A DNA stretch of 45,113 nucleotides from Bradyrhizobium sp. AT1 (GCF_001590795.1 NZ_JXDL01000001.1:2859025-2904137); one strand, 5' to 3'. Positions 33,871 to 43,002 are shown, numbered from the stretch's first letter. Numbers and translations are program-made. Notes: a model not told the origin generated them from the letters alone.

Positions 33871-35301
33871 CTAGAAGCACGATGCCATGGTCCGCAGCGC
33901 GGCGCTGATCTCGCTCTCGCGCCATGCGGCAAAGCCGAGCAGCAGGCCGTGATCTCGTGGCTTGCCCAGCGCCAGGCTCGACAGGGCACGCGTCACAACC
34001 CCCGCCTCGATGAGCCGCTCGACCGCCGCTCGATCGGCGCGGCCGCGCTTGAGGCGTGCCACGAGCTGGATGCCGCCTGAAGGCACTTCGGCCGTGAGCA
34101 CCTCACCGAGGTGGCGCTGCAGTCCCTCCACGAGATGATCGCGGCGCGCATGATAGAGCCGGCGCACCCGGCGCAGATGCGCGAGGAAATGCCCGTCGGC
34201 GATGAATTCGGCCAGCGCCTCCTGGATGTGGCTGGAAGCGATCAGTCCGATGTGCCGCTGCGCGATCTCAAACGTCTTGACCAGCGCCGCCGGTACGACG
34301 AGATAGCCGAGGCGGATATCCGAGGTCATCGCCTTCGAAAATGTCCCGACGTAAAACACGCGTCCATGGCTGTCCAAGCCCTGCAGGGCCGGCACGGGCC
34401 GGCTGTCATAGTGGAATTCGCCGTCGTAATCGTCTTCGACGATCCAGGTCTTGCCGGGACGGCTTGCCCTGAGAAACTCGTCGCGGCGCGCCAGCGACAT
34501 CAATCGTCCCGTCGGGTGCTGATGTGATGGCGTCATGAAGATGAGCTTTGGCGCGGCCGATCCTGATGTCCACCGCATGCCCTGCTCGTCCAGCCTCATG
34601 CCCGTCACGCGCGCACCGGATGCATGGAACGCGGCTGCCGCGCCGGGATAACCGGGATCCTCGACCCGGACCTCGTCGCCGGGCGCGATAAGCACGGCCG
34701 CGATCAATGTCAGCGCGGCTTGTGCACTGGGCAAGATGAGGACCTGATCGGCCGTGGCGCGAACGCCTCTGCTGGTCGCGAGGTAGTGTGCCAGCGCTTC
34801 GCAAAGGCGTGGACGGTTGACCGGACCAATCTCGCGCCGGGCCGCAAGCACCGCGTTACGGCGCAGGCAGCGTGCCCAGACTTCGTTTGGAAACTCTCGT
34901 GCATCGCCATGTCCCGGACGCAACGGCTTGAGCGGCGCCTGATAGGATAGCGGCCAGTCAGCCTGCTTGAGCTTCATAGCCCAGGGGGAGAGCGTCGGCC
35001 TTGCGGGGCGCGCGCCGGATACGACCGCCTCCACGCCGTCACCGTGCGCGCCGCCGTCGACCATCACCACCGGGCGTCGACCAGCCGATGCCGCGAGATA
35101 TCCTTCTGCCGCAAGCTGCTCGAACGCATAGGTGACAGTGTTGCGCGAGACGCCAAGGTCGATTGCAAGCCGGCGGCTTGACGGCAGCACGTGGCCTTTG
35201 CCGAGTCGGCCGGTCGCGATCAGGCTTCGGAGCTGGCTCGTCAGCTGAGGCACTAATCCCTCGTCGTCGCTCCGGTTCAGATCGATCAGCGCGGAGATCA
35301 T
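33871..35301 (-). CDS. MocR-type (GntR-aminotransferase fusion) transcriptional regulator
   Basis: A 476-residue fusion of a GntR winged helix (LPSSRRLAIDLGVSRNTVTY, within residues 20-80) to a fold-type I aminotransferase domain whose PLP lysine lies in VGTFSKAMTSDIRLGYL near residue 322. MocR proteins sense PLP adducts of amino acids or amines and rarely transaminate. The ATG at 35301 is chosen because the direct repeats that look like its operator lie immediately upstream (35307-35342); a TTG start at 35334 would put them inside the gene. It is divergent from an EamA exporter, which it probably controls. Confidence 0.9.
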   Translation of the reverse strand: MISALIDLNRSDDEGLVPQLTSQLRSLIATGRLGKGHVLPSSRRLAIDLGVSRNTVTYAFEQLAAEGYLAASAGRRPVVMVDGGAHGDGVEAVVSGARPARPTLSPWAMKLKQADWPLSYQAPLKPLRPGHGDAREFPNEVWARCLRRNAVLAARREIGPVNRPRLCEALAHYLATSRGVRATADQVLILPSAQAALTLIAAVLIAPGDEVRVEDPGYPGAAAAFHASGARVTGMRLDEQGMRWTSGSAAPKLIFMTPSHQHPTGRLMSLARRDEFLRASRPGKTWIVEDDYDGEFHYDSRPVPALQGLDSHGRVFYVGTFSKAMTSDIRLGYLVVPAALVKTFEIAQRHIGLIASSHIQEALAEFIADGHFLAHLRRVRRLYHARRDHLVEGLQRHLGEVLTAEVPSGGIQLVARLKRGRADRAAVERLIEAGVVTRALSSLALGKPRDHGLLLGFAAWRESEISAALRTMASCF

Positions 35302-35306
35302 GCCAT

Positions 35307-35342
35307 CCAAAACTGGCACCTTATTCCTTTCCAATCTGGCAC
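35307..35342. promoter_or_regulatory. Candidate MocR operator: direct repeats
   Basis: Two direct copies, CCAAAACTGGCAC (35307-35319) and CCAATCTGGCAC (35331-35342), lie about two helical turns apart in the gap between the divergent mocR and eamA-type genes. Direct repeats on one face of the helix are the usual binding pattern for MocR dimers. Confidence 0.6.
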
Positions 35343-35402
35343 TTTTTCAGGGGCCAGCCGGGATGCTATCTCGCGGACCGCACTGCTTCAAGGATTCCCG
35401 CG

Positions 35403-36317
35403 ATGAACGCCCTCTCTCCCCGCGCGGCCGTCGGCCTGTTCCTGATCGTCGTGCTGGCCTGGGGCGTAAACTGGTCGGTGACGAAGCAGCTTGTCCAGTT
35501 TCTGCCGCCGCTATGGACCTCGGCGATCCGGAGCTGGATCGCGCTGGCCGGATTGTTCGTGATCCTCGGACTGAGCAACAATCTGGTGATTCCGGAGCGG
35601 CGCGACATTCCGGTGATCCTCAGCGTGGCGCTGCTCCACATGACGATATTCTCGGTCCTGGTCGCGGCCGGCGTGCGCTTCCTGCCGGCGAGCAAGGCCA
35701 TCGTGCTCGGCTACACCACGCCGCTCTGGGTCGCGATCGCAGCACCGCTGCTCGGGAAGGAAGCGCTGACGGCACCAAAGCTTGCCGGCGCCCTGCTCGG
35801 GTTGGTCGGGCTTGCCGTGATCCTGAACCCCACCTCGATCGACTGGGCCAACACCAACGTCGTGCTCGGCGCCGGTATGGTCATCCTGGCCGCGATCTCC
35901 TGGGCGGCGAACATCATCTATCTCCGCGCGCATCGCTGGATCGCCTCGCCGCTCCAGCTCCTGCTGTGGCAGTTGCTCGTGGCAACGATCGTGCTGACCG
36001 TCGGCGCGCTCCTCGTCGAGGGCCCGCCTCACGCGGAGTGGTCGTCGCGGCTAATATTGCTGTTCCTGTATTCCGGCCTGATCGGAACCGGGTTGGCCTA
36101 TTGGGCCATGTCGATGGTCAACAAGAGCATCTCGGCGCTGACGACGTCGCTCGGCACCACGGGTACGCCGCTCGTCGGCATTGCGAGCGCTGCGATCCTG
36201 CTCGGGGAGCCCATCGACATGAGCCTTGCCATCGCCGCGGCGCTGATCGTCACCGGCATCGGCCTTGCAACATTGGGAGACCGGCTGCAGCGCGGTCAGC
36301 CTGCTACGAGGGGCTGA
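35403..36317 (+). CDS. EamA/DMT-superfamily transporter
   Basis: A 304-residue protein with ten predicted membrane helices in two EamA repeats (about 8-137 and 146-285), each beginning with a short helix rich in W and N (AWGVNWSVTK; ISWAANIIYL). Such carriers export amino acids or other metabolites. AAGGA lies 8 bases before the ATG. Divergence from a MocR regulator suggests export of an amino acid or amine sensed through PLP. Its 3' end overlaps the convergent YeeE/YedE gene by 22 bases. Confidence 0.9.
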   Translation: MNALSPRAAVGLFLIVVLAWGVNWSVTKQLVQFLPPLWTSAIRSWIALAGLFVILGLSNNLVIPERRDIPVILSVALLHMTIFSVLVAAGVRFLPASKAIVLGYTTPLWVAIAAPLLGKEALTAPKLAGALLGLVGLAVILNPTSIDWANTNVVLGAGMVILAAISWAANIIYLRAHRWIASPLQLLLWQLLVATIVLTVGALLVEGPPHAEWSSRLILLFLYSGLIGTGLAYWAMSMVNKSISALTTSLGTTGTPLVGIASAAILLGEPIDMSLAIAAALIVTGIGLATLGDRLQRGQPATRG

Positions 36318-37360
36318 ACGCTCAAGCTTCCGCGCAAGCCCGCCGTGGTTCCGAGCAGAATGCCGGCGAACGCGACGAACGAGCCCAGCGCGAGCGTCGA
36401 CACGCCGGTGAGCCCCTGCCCGATCGAGCACCCGAACGCCATCACGCCGCCGATACCCATCAACGCGGCGCCGCTGCCTGAGCGCAGCATGTGGCGCGGC
36501 GAGGAATAGCCTTCGAGCTTGAAGCGGCCGGTGGCGAGCGCCGTCGCCAGGCTGCCGGCAAAAACGCCGGCCACCGTCGCGATGCCGAAGTTCAGCGTCA
36601 GGCCGGTCGAGAGCATGGCGTATTGCAGCGCGTCCGCGATCGGCGCGATGAAGGTGAGCGAGGTCACCGGGATGGGATTGAAGTCGTCGGCACCGAGCCA
36701 GCCGGTCACGTACCAGCCGCCGGCAACGAGGAGGCCCACGATGATGCCCGCGACGATCTGGCCGGGCGAACGACGGAACGCCGGATGCGCGAAGGCAAAC
36801 AGCATCAACGCGACGACGATCGTGACGGTTGCGAGCGCGCGCGAAAGCGCTTCCGTGAGACCGAGCGTCGCCAGCAAGGACGGCAGCGAATTCGCGTTGA
36901 CCGTGGTCTGCGAGGCCTGAACCAGCGCGATGCGCGCCGGCGCGATCAGGCCCTTGAGCGTCATCTGCGCGGCGATGGCGAGCACGATCACGACGACGAA
37001 GGAGCGGAGATTGCCGCGGCCGAGCAGCACCAGCGCGCGCGAGCCGCAGCCGTTCGACAGCACCATGCCGTAACCGAACAGCAGGCCGCCGAGGAACAGC
37101 ACCGGCACCGAGAATGACGGCTGGAGATAGATCGTCTTGCCGAGATCGATCGCGCCCTTGCCGGCGAGGAGCTGGCTCGCGGCGATCGCAACCGCGATCG
37201 CCAGCGCATAGGTCCGCACCAATCGCCCGTCGCCCTCGGCCAGCCAGCCGCGCATGCTGCTCATCAGGCAGAAGCCGCTGAGCAGACCTACGGCGCCGTA
37301 GACAAGACCAATGGCGAGGCCGGCAAGGATGACGAGCTGTGCGGACGTTTCCATCGTCAC
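36296..37360 (-). CDS. YeeE/YedE-family sulfur-compound transporter
   Basis: A 354-residue membrane protein with about nine or more helices and internal duplication. The family cysteines are in LLSGFCLMSS (near 31), MVLSNGCGSRALVLLGRGN (near 104) and VMAFGCSIGQGLTG (near 310). YeeE/YedE proteins take up thiosulfate or related sulfur or selenium species via conserved cysteines. The reading frame begins at a GTG at 37360 overlapping the dehydrogenase stop by 4 bases; an ATG at 37354 is equally possible. It forms a two-gene leftward unit with the dehydrogenase. Confidence 0.87.
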   Translation of the reverse strand: MTMETSAQLVILAGLAIGLVYGAVGLLSGFCLMSSMRGWLAEGDGRLVRTYALAIAVAIAASQLLAGKGAIDLGKTIYLQPSFSVPVLFLGGLLFGYGMVLSNGCGSRALVLLGRGNLRSFVVVIVLAIAAQMTLKGLIAPARIALVQASQTTVNANSLPSLLATLGLTEALSRALATVTIVVALMLFAFAHPAFRRSPGQIVAGIIVGLLVAGGWYVTGWLGADDFNPIPVTSLTFIAPIADALQYAMLSTGLTLNFGIATVAGVFAGSLATALATGRFKLEGYSSPRHMLRSGSGAALMGIGGVMAFGCSIGQGLTGVSTLALGSFVAFAGILLGTTAGLRGSLSVQPLVAG

Positions 37361-38361
37361 GGCTTCAGGATCACCCGGTCGCGCGACGAGCCGGCGACGG
37401 CAACATAGGCGTCCTTGGCGCGCTCGAGCGGATAGACGGCGCTCGCCTTGATCGGGAACGGCTTTAGCTGGCCGCCGGCAAAGCCGGGGCCGAGATCACG
37501 CAGCACCGCGCCGGTTGCCGCCGAGGACAGGCCGAGCGTGTCGATGCCGACATAGGTGTGCTGTCCCCGGTAGAATTCGAGGATGTTGAACTGCACGATG
37601 CGGTCGATCGCGGCGATCAGGATCTGGCGTCCGCGCAAGGCGAGCGATTTGTGCGCGGCCTGGAAATAGGGATCGCCCACCGTGTTGAAAACGATGTCGG
37701 CGCCCTTGCCGCCGGTCAATTCGCGCACGCGGATGGCAACGTCCGTCGCGGACGCGTCGATCACCTCGATCGGCGCGTTGGCGTGGCCCTCATAGGCCTC
37801 CGCCTTGCGCACCACGCCGATGACGCGCGCGCCCCGCCAGGTCGCAATCTGCACCGCGGCCTGGCCAACCTTGCCGTTGACGCCGAATACCAACACGGTC
37901 TCGCCGCTCTTCGGCACGCCGGCGCGACGAAAGCCTTCCATGGCGGTGACGAAGGGCACGCCGATGCCGGCGGCCTCCTCCCAGGACACCGTCTTCGGCT
38001 TCTCGACGACCGCCACGGCCTCGACCACGAGATGGCTGGCATGGGTGCCGTCGCGGCGGATGCCGAGATCGCCGGACGAGCCGAACACTTCGCGGCCGAT
38101 CGTGCCGGCCGGCCCGTCGATGACCACGCCGGCATAGTCGCGCCCTGGGGTGCGCGGGAACACGGCATAGGGCATCAGCCCGGTCGCGGCCTTGACGTCG
38201 GACGGATTGACGGCCGCGGCCTTCACCTCGATCAGGAGATCGTTCGGACCGCGCGTGATCGTCTGATGCTCTACCACCGGCGCAAGCGCGGCGGCGTTCT
38301 CGGCTTTGGCATTGAGGCGCACGCAGCGCGCTTCGACGGTTTTGGCATCGGCTGGCGACAT
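37357..38361 (-). CDS. Medium-chain dehydrogenase, quinone oxidoreductase-like
   Basis: A 334-residue medium-chain dehydrogenase/reductase. The GroES-like part carries PGRDYAGVVIDG; the Rossmann loop is VLVFGVNGKVGQAAVQ near residue 163. No catalytic-zinc cysteine or structural-zinc four-cysteine lobe is visible, so it belongs with the zinc-free quinone oxidoreductase-type enzymes using NADPH. The ATG at 38361 has a weak ribosome site, and a terminator-like hairpin ends directly in front of it. It is coupled to the YeeE/YedE gene by a 4-base overlap. Confidence 0.87.
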   Translation of the reverse strand: MSPADAKTVEARCVRLNAKAENAAALAPVVEHQTITRGPNDLLIEVKAAAVNPSDVKAATGLMPYAVFPRTPGRDYAGVVIDGPAGTIGREVFGSSGDLGIRRDGTHASHLVVEAVAVVEKPKTVSWEEAAGIGVPFVTAMEGFRRAGVPKSGETVLVFGVNGKVGQAAVQIATWRGARVIGVVRKAEAYEGHANAPIEVIDASATDVAIRVRELTGGKGADIVFNTVGDPYFQAAHKSLALRGRQILIAAIDRIVQFNILEFYRGQHTYVGIDTLGLSSAATGAVLRDLGPGFAGGQLKPFPIKASAVYPLERAKDAYVAVAGSSRDRVILKP

Positions 38362-38388
38362 GAAAAGACCCGGGATTTCTCGCGGGCC
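38362..38388 (-). terminator. Terminator-like hairpin after paaK, abutting the next start codon
   Basis: On the minus strand GGCCCGCGA, a GAAA loop and TCCCGGGTC form a nine-position stem with one G-T pair and one mismatch, followed by TTTTC and then directly the ATG of the quinone oxidoreductase-like gene. It lies 37 bases past the paaK stop. It would end the paa operon or act as an attenuator that also hides the ribosome site of the next gene. Confidence 0.6.
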
Positions 38389-38425
38389 TTGTCGCCTCTG
38401 GGGCCGGTCAAGTCAATCGGTTAGG

Positions 38426-39754
38426 TCAGTCTTTGGGCCGCTTGTCGTACAGCCGCCTGGCCTTGCCGAGCGAGCGTTCCAGCGTGTCAGGGGGCACGAT
38501 CTGAACCTTCGAACTGATCCCGATGGTGTTCTTGATGTGGGTCGAGATCCGGTCGGCATGGTCGACGAGGCCTCGTCCGTCCCAGCTTTCGGACCGCGCC
38601 TCGGCGATGATGGTGAGCTCGTCCATGCGGCCTTCGCGGGTCAGCTCCAGGATGAAATGGCCGCCGCACCAATCGGTCGCGAGCAGCACCTCCTCGATCT
38701 GGGTCGGGAACAGATTGACACCGCGCAGGATGATCATGTCGTCGGAGCGCCCGGTCACCTTCTCCATGCGCCGCATGCCCGGCCGCGCCGTGCCCGGCAA
38801 CAGCCGCGTCAGGTCGCGGGTGCGATAGCGGATCACGGGAAAGGCTTCCTTGGTCAGCGAGGTGAACACCAGCTCGCCCTTTTCGCCATCAGGCAGAACC
38901 GCACCGGTCTCGGGGTCGATCACTTCGGGGTAGAAATGGTCCTCCCAGATGTGCAGGCCGTCCTTGGTCTCGATGCATTCCTGCGCGACGCCGGGGCCGA
39001 TCACTTCGGAGAGGCCGTAGATGTCGGTCGCATCCATGTCGAAGGCGTCCTCGATCTCGCCGCGCATCGCATTGGTCCAGGGCTCGGCACCGAAGATGCC
39101 GACCTTGAGCGAGCATTGGCGCGGGTCGAGCCGCTGCCGCTTGAACTCGTCGAGGATCGCCAGCATGTAGCTCGGCGTCACCGTGATGATATCGGGCTTG
39201 AAATCGTTGATGAGCTGCACCTGCCGCTCGGTCATGCCGCCGGAGATCGGCACCACGGTGCAGCCGAGCTTCTCCGCACCGTAGTGCACCCCTAATCCGC
39301 CGGTGAAGAGACCATAGCCATAGGCATTGTGGATGATCATGCCGGTGCGGCCGCCGGCGGCGCGGATCGATCGCGCCATCACGTCCGACCAGGTGTCGAT
39401 ATCGGCTTGCGTGTACCCCACGACGATCGGCTTGCCGGTCGTGCCGGAAGAGGCGTGCACGCGCACCAGCTTCTCTCGCGGCACGGCGAACATGTTGAAC
39501 GGGTAGTTGTCGCGCAGATCCGTCTTCACGGTGAACGGGAATTTCGCGAGATCCGACAGCTCGCGAAAGTCGGACGGATGCACGCCGGCCTTGTCGAAGG
39601 CCTTGCGATAATGCGCGACATTGTCATAGGCATGCTTCAGCGACCAGGCCAGCCGCCGCTTCTGCAGCGCCATGATCTCGTCGCGCGAGGCGCGCTCATG
39701 CGCGTCCATCTCAGGGCTGTAGCCGCCGCTTTCCTTCAACCTCGTCAAAGCCAT
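38426..39754 (-). CDS. paaK: Phenylacetate-CoA ligase
   Basis: A 442-residue AMP-forming ligase that activates phenylacetate to phenylacetyl-CoA, the first step of the pathway. The ATP loop is ASSGTTGKPIVVGY (near residue 101), followed by NAYGYGLFTGGLG and the C-terminal hinge GRSDDMIILRGVNLFPTQIE, all typical of PaaK. It is the last gene of the leftward paa operon, 42 bases after paaI. Confidence 0.95.
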   Translation of the reverse strand: MALTRLKESGGYSPEMDAHERASRDEIMALQKRRLAWSLKHAYDNVAHYRKAFDKAGVHPSDFRELSDLAKFPFTVKTDLRDNYPFNMFAVPREKLVRVHASSGTTGKPIVVGYTQADIDTWSDVMARSIRAAGGRTGMIIHNAYGYGLFTGGLGVHYGAEKLGCTVVPISGGMTERQVQLINDFKPDIITVTPSYMLAILDEFKRQRLDPRQCSLKVGIFGAEPWTNAMRGEIEDAFDMDATDIYGLSEVIGPGVAQECIETKDGLHIWEDHFYPEVIDPETGAVLPDGEKGELVFTSLTKEAFPVIRYRTRDLTRLLPGTARPGMRRMEKVTGRSDDMIILRGVNLFPTQIEEVLLATDWCGGHFILELTREGRMDELTIIAEARSESWDGRGLVDHADRISTHIKNTIGISSKVQIVPPDTLERSLGKARRLYDKRPKD

Positions 39755-39796
39755 CCTCGCTTCCCCACAACATTGATTTGTTCTTTTCTTGATTGG

Positions 39797-40246
39797 TTAT
39801 TCGTCTCGCGTCGGCAGCCAGGTGCCGGGAATGACGCGCGAGTGTCCGCGGAATTCCGCAATGACGACATCGCCCGCGGTGACGCGCACGTCGTAGATGC
39901 CGGAGCGCCCGCCGCGCGTGATCTCGCGCGCCTTGGCAACGAGGCGATCGCCGAGCTTGCCCGGCTTGATGAAGGTGATCTGGCCCTGCGCGGCAACGAC
40001 GCGGTCATTGTGCGAATTGCAGGCGAAGGCGAAGGCGGAATCGGCGAGCGTGAAGATGAAGCCGCCATGGGCGATGCGCTGGCCGTTGACCATGTCGGGC
40101 CGCACCGTCATCGCCAGCGTCGCGAAGCCTGGGCCGATCTCGACGATCTCCATGCCGAGCCCCTTGGACGCATCGTCCTCCGCCCACATCGCCTCAGCGC
40201 AGGCGCGGGCAATATCCTCAGGCGACAGAGCCGTCTTGATGTTCAC
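39797..40246 (-). CDS. paaI: PaaI thioesterase
   Basis: A 149-residue hotdog-fold acyl-CoA thioesterase. The family segment MVNGQRIAHGGFIFTLADSA lies near residue 55. PaaI releases CoA from hydroxylated phenylacetyl-CoA dead-end products when the pathway stalls. The start is a GTG at 40246 with GGGGGA 5 bases upstream. It lies between paaE (101-base gap) and paaK. Confidence 0.92.
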   Translation of the reverse strand: MNIKTALSPEDIARACAEAMWAEDDASKGLGMEIVEIGPGFATLAMTVRPDMVNGQRIAHGGFIFTLADSAFAFACNSHNDRVVAAQGQITFIKPGKLGDRLVAKAREITRGGRSGIYDVRVTAGDVVIAEFRGHSRVIPGTWLPTRDE

Positions 40247-40347
40247 GCGCTTCCCCCGGCCAGATGTTTGCCCATGATGTTCTGCTGCTTGGCCAAGACT
40301 GTCAAATAATGCGACGCATTCGCATTTTCGGCCACTGATACGCCCGA

Positions 40348-41430
40348 TCAGACATGGTCATAATCGACCACGACGCGCTCCGACGACGGCTTGGCCTGGC
40401 AGGTCAGGACGAACCCGGCCTTCAGCTCCCAGGGTTCCAGCGAATAGTTGATGTCCATCGGCGCTTCGCCCTCGACCAGCTTGGCGCGACAGGTCGAGCA
40501 CATGCCGCCCTTGCAGGCAAAGGGCAGATCTACGCCGGCGCGCAGCGCGGCATCCAGGATCGCTTCGTCCTCGGCCACCGGAACGTCGCGGCGCTTGCCG
40601 TCGATGATCAGCGAGGCGATCGCTTTCGGCGGCGCATCCGGCGCAACCACTTTCTTCGGCCGCGGCTTGCCACCGAATTCGGAGACGAAGCGCTCGACGT
40701 GGATGCGGTCTTCCGCGATGCCGAGCTCGCGGCAGGTGACCTCGATATCCTCGCTCATGCCGAGGGGACCACAAACATAGACATGATCGACGCTTCCCGC
40801 CGGCACCAGCGAGCGTAGCAGCACCCTCACCTTGTCGCCGTCGAGCCGGCCATGCAGGATCGGGATGTCCTGCTCCTCGCCGGAGATGACGTGGAAGATC
40901 GAGAGGCGATCGATGAAGCGATCCTTCAGCTCCTCGAGGGCTTCGAGGAACATGATGTTGTCGGTGGTGCGGTTGCCATAGAACAGGAAGAAGCGGCTGC
41001 CCGGCTCCCGCGCCAGCGTGCCCTTGACGATCGACAAGATCGGCGTGATGCCGGAGCCGGCGGCAAAGCCGACATGGATGCGCCCCGTATCGGCCGGCGC
41101 GACCATGCCGAAGCGCCCTGTCGGCGTCATCACGTCGAGCTCGTCGCCGCATTTGAGTTCATCGGCCGCCCAGCTGGAAAACGCACCGCCATCGATCTTC
41201 TTTACTGCGATACGGATCTCACCGTCGTCGGGGCCGGAGCAGATCGAGTAGGAGCGGCGCACCTCCTCTCCGTCCAGCGTGGTTCGGAGCGTCAGATACT
41301 GCCCGGGCGTGAAGGCGTAATCGCGCGCGAGGTCGCCGGGAATGGCGAAGGTCATCGAAATGGCGTCGGACGCCTCGCGACGAAGGTCGTTGACGGCCAG
41401 GCGATGGAAGCGCGGTGCGGTGGCTGACAT
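40348..41430 (-). CDS. paaE: 1,2-phenylacetyl-CoA epoxidase reductase subunit PaaE
   Basis: A 360-residue reductase that passes electrons from NADPH through FAD and a plant-type 2Fe-2S cluster to the PaaA oxygenase. The FAD motif RRSYSICSG lies near residue 59, the nucleotide site begins FAAGSGITPILS near 118, and the cluster cysteines are in CKGGMCSTC (near 308) and LTCQAKP (near 341). The ATG at 41430 follows the PaaD stop by two bases. Confidence 0.95.
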   Translation of the reverse strand: MSATAPRFHRLAVNDLRREASDAISMTFAIPGDLARDYAFTPGQYLTLRTTLDGEEVRRSYSICSGPDDGEIRIAVKKIDGGAFSSWAADELKCGDELDVMTPTGRFGMVAPADTGRIHVGFAAGSGITPILSIVKGTLAREPGSRFFLFYGNRTTDNIMFLEALEELKDRFIDRLSIFHVISGEEQDIPILHGRLDGDKVRVLLRSLVPAGSVDHVYVCGPLGMSEDIEVTCRELGIAEDRIHVERFVSEFGGKPRPKKVVAPDAPPKAIASLIIDGKRRDVPVAEDEAILDAALRAGVDLPFACKGGMCSTCRAKLVEGEAPMDINYSLEPWELKAGFVLTCQAKPSSERVVVDYDHV

Positions 41431-41432
41431 GT

Positions 41433-41936
41433 TCAATGACACTTGAAGTAATCGAAGGGTTCGCGGCAGGACTTGCAGCGCCACAGCGCCTTGCACGAGG
41501 TCGAGCCGAATTCCGACAGCAACTCGGTGTTCTCGGAACCGCATTGCGGGCAGGCCACGGCCTGTTCGCCGAACAGCGCCCGGCGCGAGCTCGAGGCCTG
41601 CGGCGGCGCGATGCCGTAGGCGCGCAGCTTTTGGCGGCCCTCCTCGGTCATCCAGTCGGTGGTCCAGGCCGGCGACAGCACGGTGCGGACTTTTGGCCGC
41701 CGAAAACCGGCGCGCTCCAGCGCGACCTCGATTTCCAGCGAGATCATGTTCATCGCCGGGCAGCCGGAATAGGTCGGCGTGATCGCGACCTCGACATGAT
41801 CGCCGGCGAAAACGACATCGCGGAGCACACCGAGATCGGCGATCGTCAGCACGGGAATTTCAGGGTCGACCACGCTCGCCGCGGCGTCCCAAGCGCGCCG
41901 GCGTAGCTCGCTGTCGCGGTCGAGCACGCTCACCAT
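41433..41936 (-). CDS. paaD: Phenylacetate epoxidase assembly protein PaaD
   Basis: A 167-residue protein: an N-terminal MIP18/DUF59 iron-sulfur maturation domain (VVDPEIPVLTIADLGVL; TPTYSGCPAM) and a C-terminal four-cysteine zinc ribbon (CPQCGSENT and CKSC). It is thought to help mature the iron-sulfur or diiron centre of the epoxidase. The ATG at 41936 overlaps the PaaC stop by 7 bases; the frame stays open further upstream inside paaC but homology begins here. Confidence 0.93.
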   Translation of the reverse strand: MVSVLDRDSELRRRAWDAAASVVDPEIPVLTIADLGVLRDVVFAGDHVEVAITPTYSGCPAMNMISLEIEVALERAGFRRPKVRTVLSPAWTTDWMTEEGRQKLRAYGIAPPQASSSRRALFGEQAVACPQCGSENTELLSEFGSTSCKALWRCKSCREPFDYFKCH

Positions 41937-42706
41937 GTCAGCCCCGGAAAGGTGCGCTGCATCGATTGCAGCTCGGACAGGAGATGGCCGAGATGCTCGC
42001 TGTGCCGGCCGGTGCGGCCACCCTGCTGCATCCAATCATTCTCAGGCAGAACCAGCGTGGCTTCGCTGGCGACATTGGAAAGCGTCTGCAACCAGCGACC
42101 ACGCAAGGTGCCGGGATCGATCGCAATGCCCGCATGGATCAGAGCGCGTTCGCCGTCATCGACGGCAAACATCTCGCCGGTGAAGGCCCAGAGGTGATCG
42201 ATCGCGGCTTGCGCGCGGGCATGACTCTCATCGGTGCCGTCGCCGAGCCGGATGAGCCACTCGGAGGCGTGGCGCAGATGATAGGCGCTCTCCTTCTCCG
42301 ATTTGGCGGCAATGGCCGCAAGCGTCGTATCGCGCGAATTCATCATCGCGCGCCAGTAGAGGTCGGCGAAAGCCGAATAAAAGAACTGCCGCACCAAGGT
42401 CTGGGCAAAGTCGCCATTCGGCTGCTCCACCAGCAGCAAATTGCGGTACTGCCTGATGTCGCGCAGATAAGCGAGCTTGTCCTCGTCGTTGTCCTTCCCC
42501 TCGACCTTGCTCGCATAGGTATAGAGCTCGCGCGCCTGGCCGATCAGGTCGAGCGCGATGTTGGAGAGGGCCATGTCCTCTTCCAGCATCGGCGCATGCC
42601 CGCACCATTCCGACAATCTGTGACCGAGGATCAACGCATCGTCGGCACGGCGCAGCGCGTAGAGCACCAGCGGCGTTTCGGAGACCTGGATGTTGGCGGT
42701 CGCCAT
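41930..42706 (-). CDS. paaC: 1,2-phenylacetyl-CoA epoxidase structural subunit PaaC
   Basis: A 258-residue ferritin-like helical protein that pairs with PaaA and is needed for phenylacetyl-CoA binding. The N-terminus LVLYALRRADDALILGHRLS and the segment QFFYSAFADLYW are characteristic. The start codon shares a base with the PaaB stop (TGATG), so translation is coupled. Confidence 0.94.
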   Translation of the reverse strand: MATANIQVSETPLVLYALRRADDALILGHRLSEWCGHAPMLEEDMALSNIALDLIGQARELYTYASKVEGKDNDEDKLAYLRDIRQYRNLLLVEQPNGDFAQTLVRQFFYSAFADLYWRAMMNSRDTTLAAIAAKSEKESAYHLRHASEWLIRLGDGTDESHARAQAAIDHLWAFTGEMFAVDDGERALIHAGIAIDPGTLRGRWLQTLSNVASEATLVLPENDWMQQGGRTGRHSEHLGHLLSELQSMQRTFPGLTW

Positions 42707-42993
42707 CACATATGCCCCACTTCCTCGGGCACCTCGTAGAACGTCGGATGCCGGTAGATCTTCGATTCCGCCGGCTCGAACATCATGGCTTTCTCGGCAG
42801 GATCGCTGGCGGTGATCGCGCTCGACGGCACGACCCAGATCGACAGGCCTTCGCCGCGGCGGGTGTAGATGTCGCGGGCGGCCTGCAGGGCCATGGTGGC
42901 GTCGCTCGCATGCAGCGATCCCACATGCTTGTGCGCGAGCCCGTTGCGGCTGCGAATGAAGACTTCCCACAGCGGCGTGTTCGGCGTGGCCAT
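42706..42993 (-). CDS. paaB: 1,2-phenylacetyl-CoA epoxidase subunit PaaB
   Basis: A 95-residue protein, the usual size for PaaB, with the typical opening PLWEVFIRSRNGLAHKHVGS and closing FYEVPEEVGHM. It bridges PaaAC heterodimers in the epoxidase complex. It sits between paaA (9-base gap) and paaC (1-base overlap). Confidence 0.95.
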   Translation of the reverse strand: MATPNTPLWEVFIRSRNGLAHKHVGSLHASDATMALQAARDIYTRRGEGLSIWVVPSSAITASDPAEKAMMFEPAESKIYRHPTFYEVPEEVGHM

Positions 42994-43002
42994 GTCGATC
43001 TC

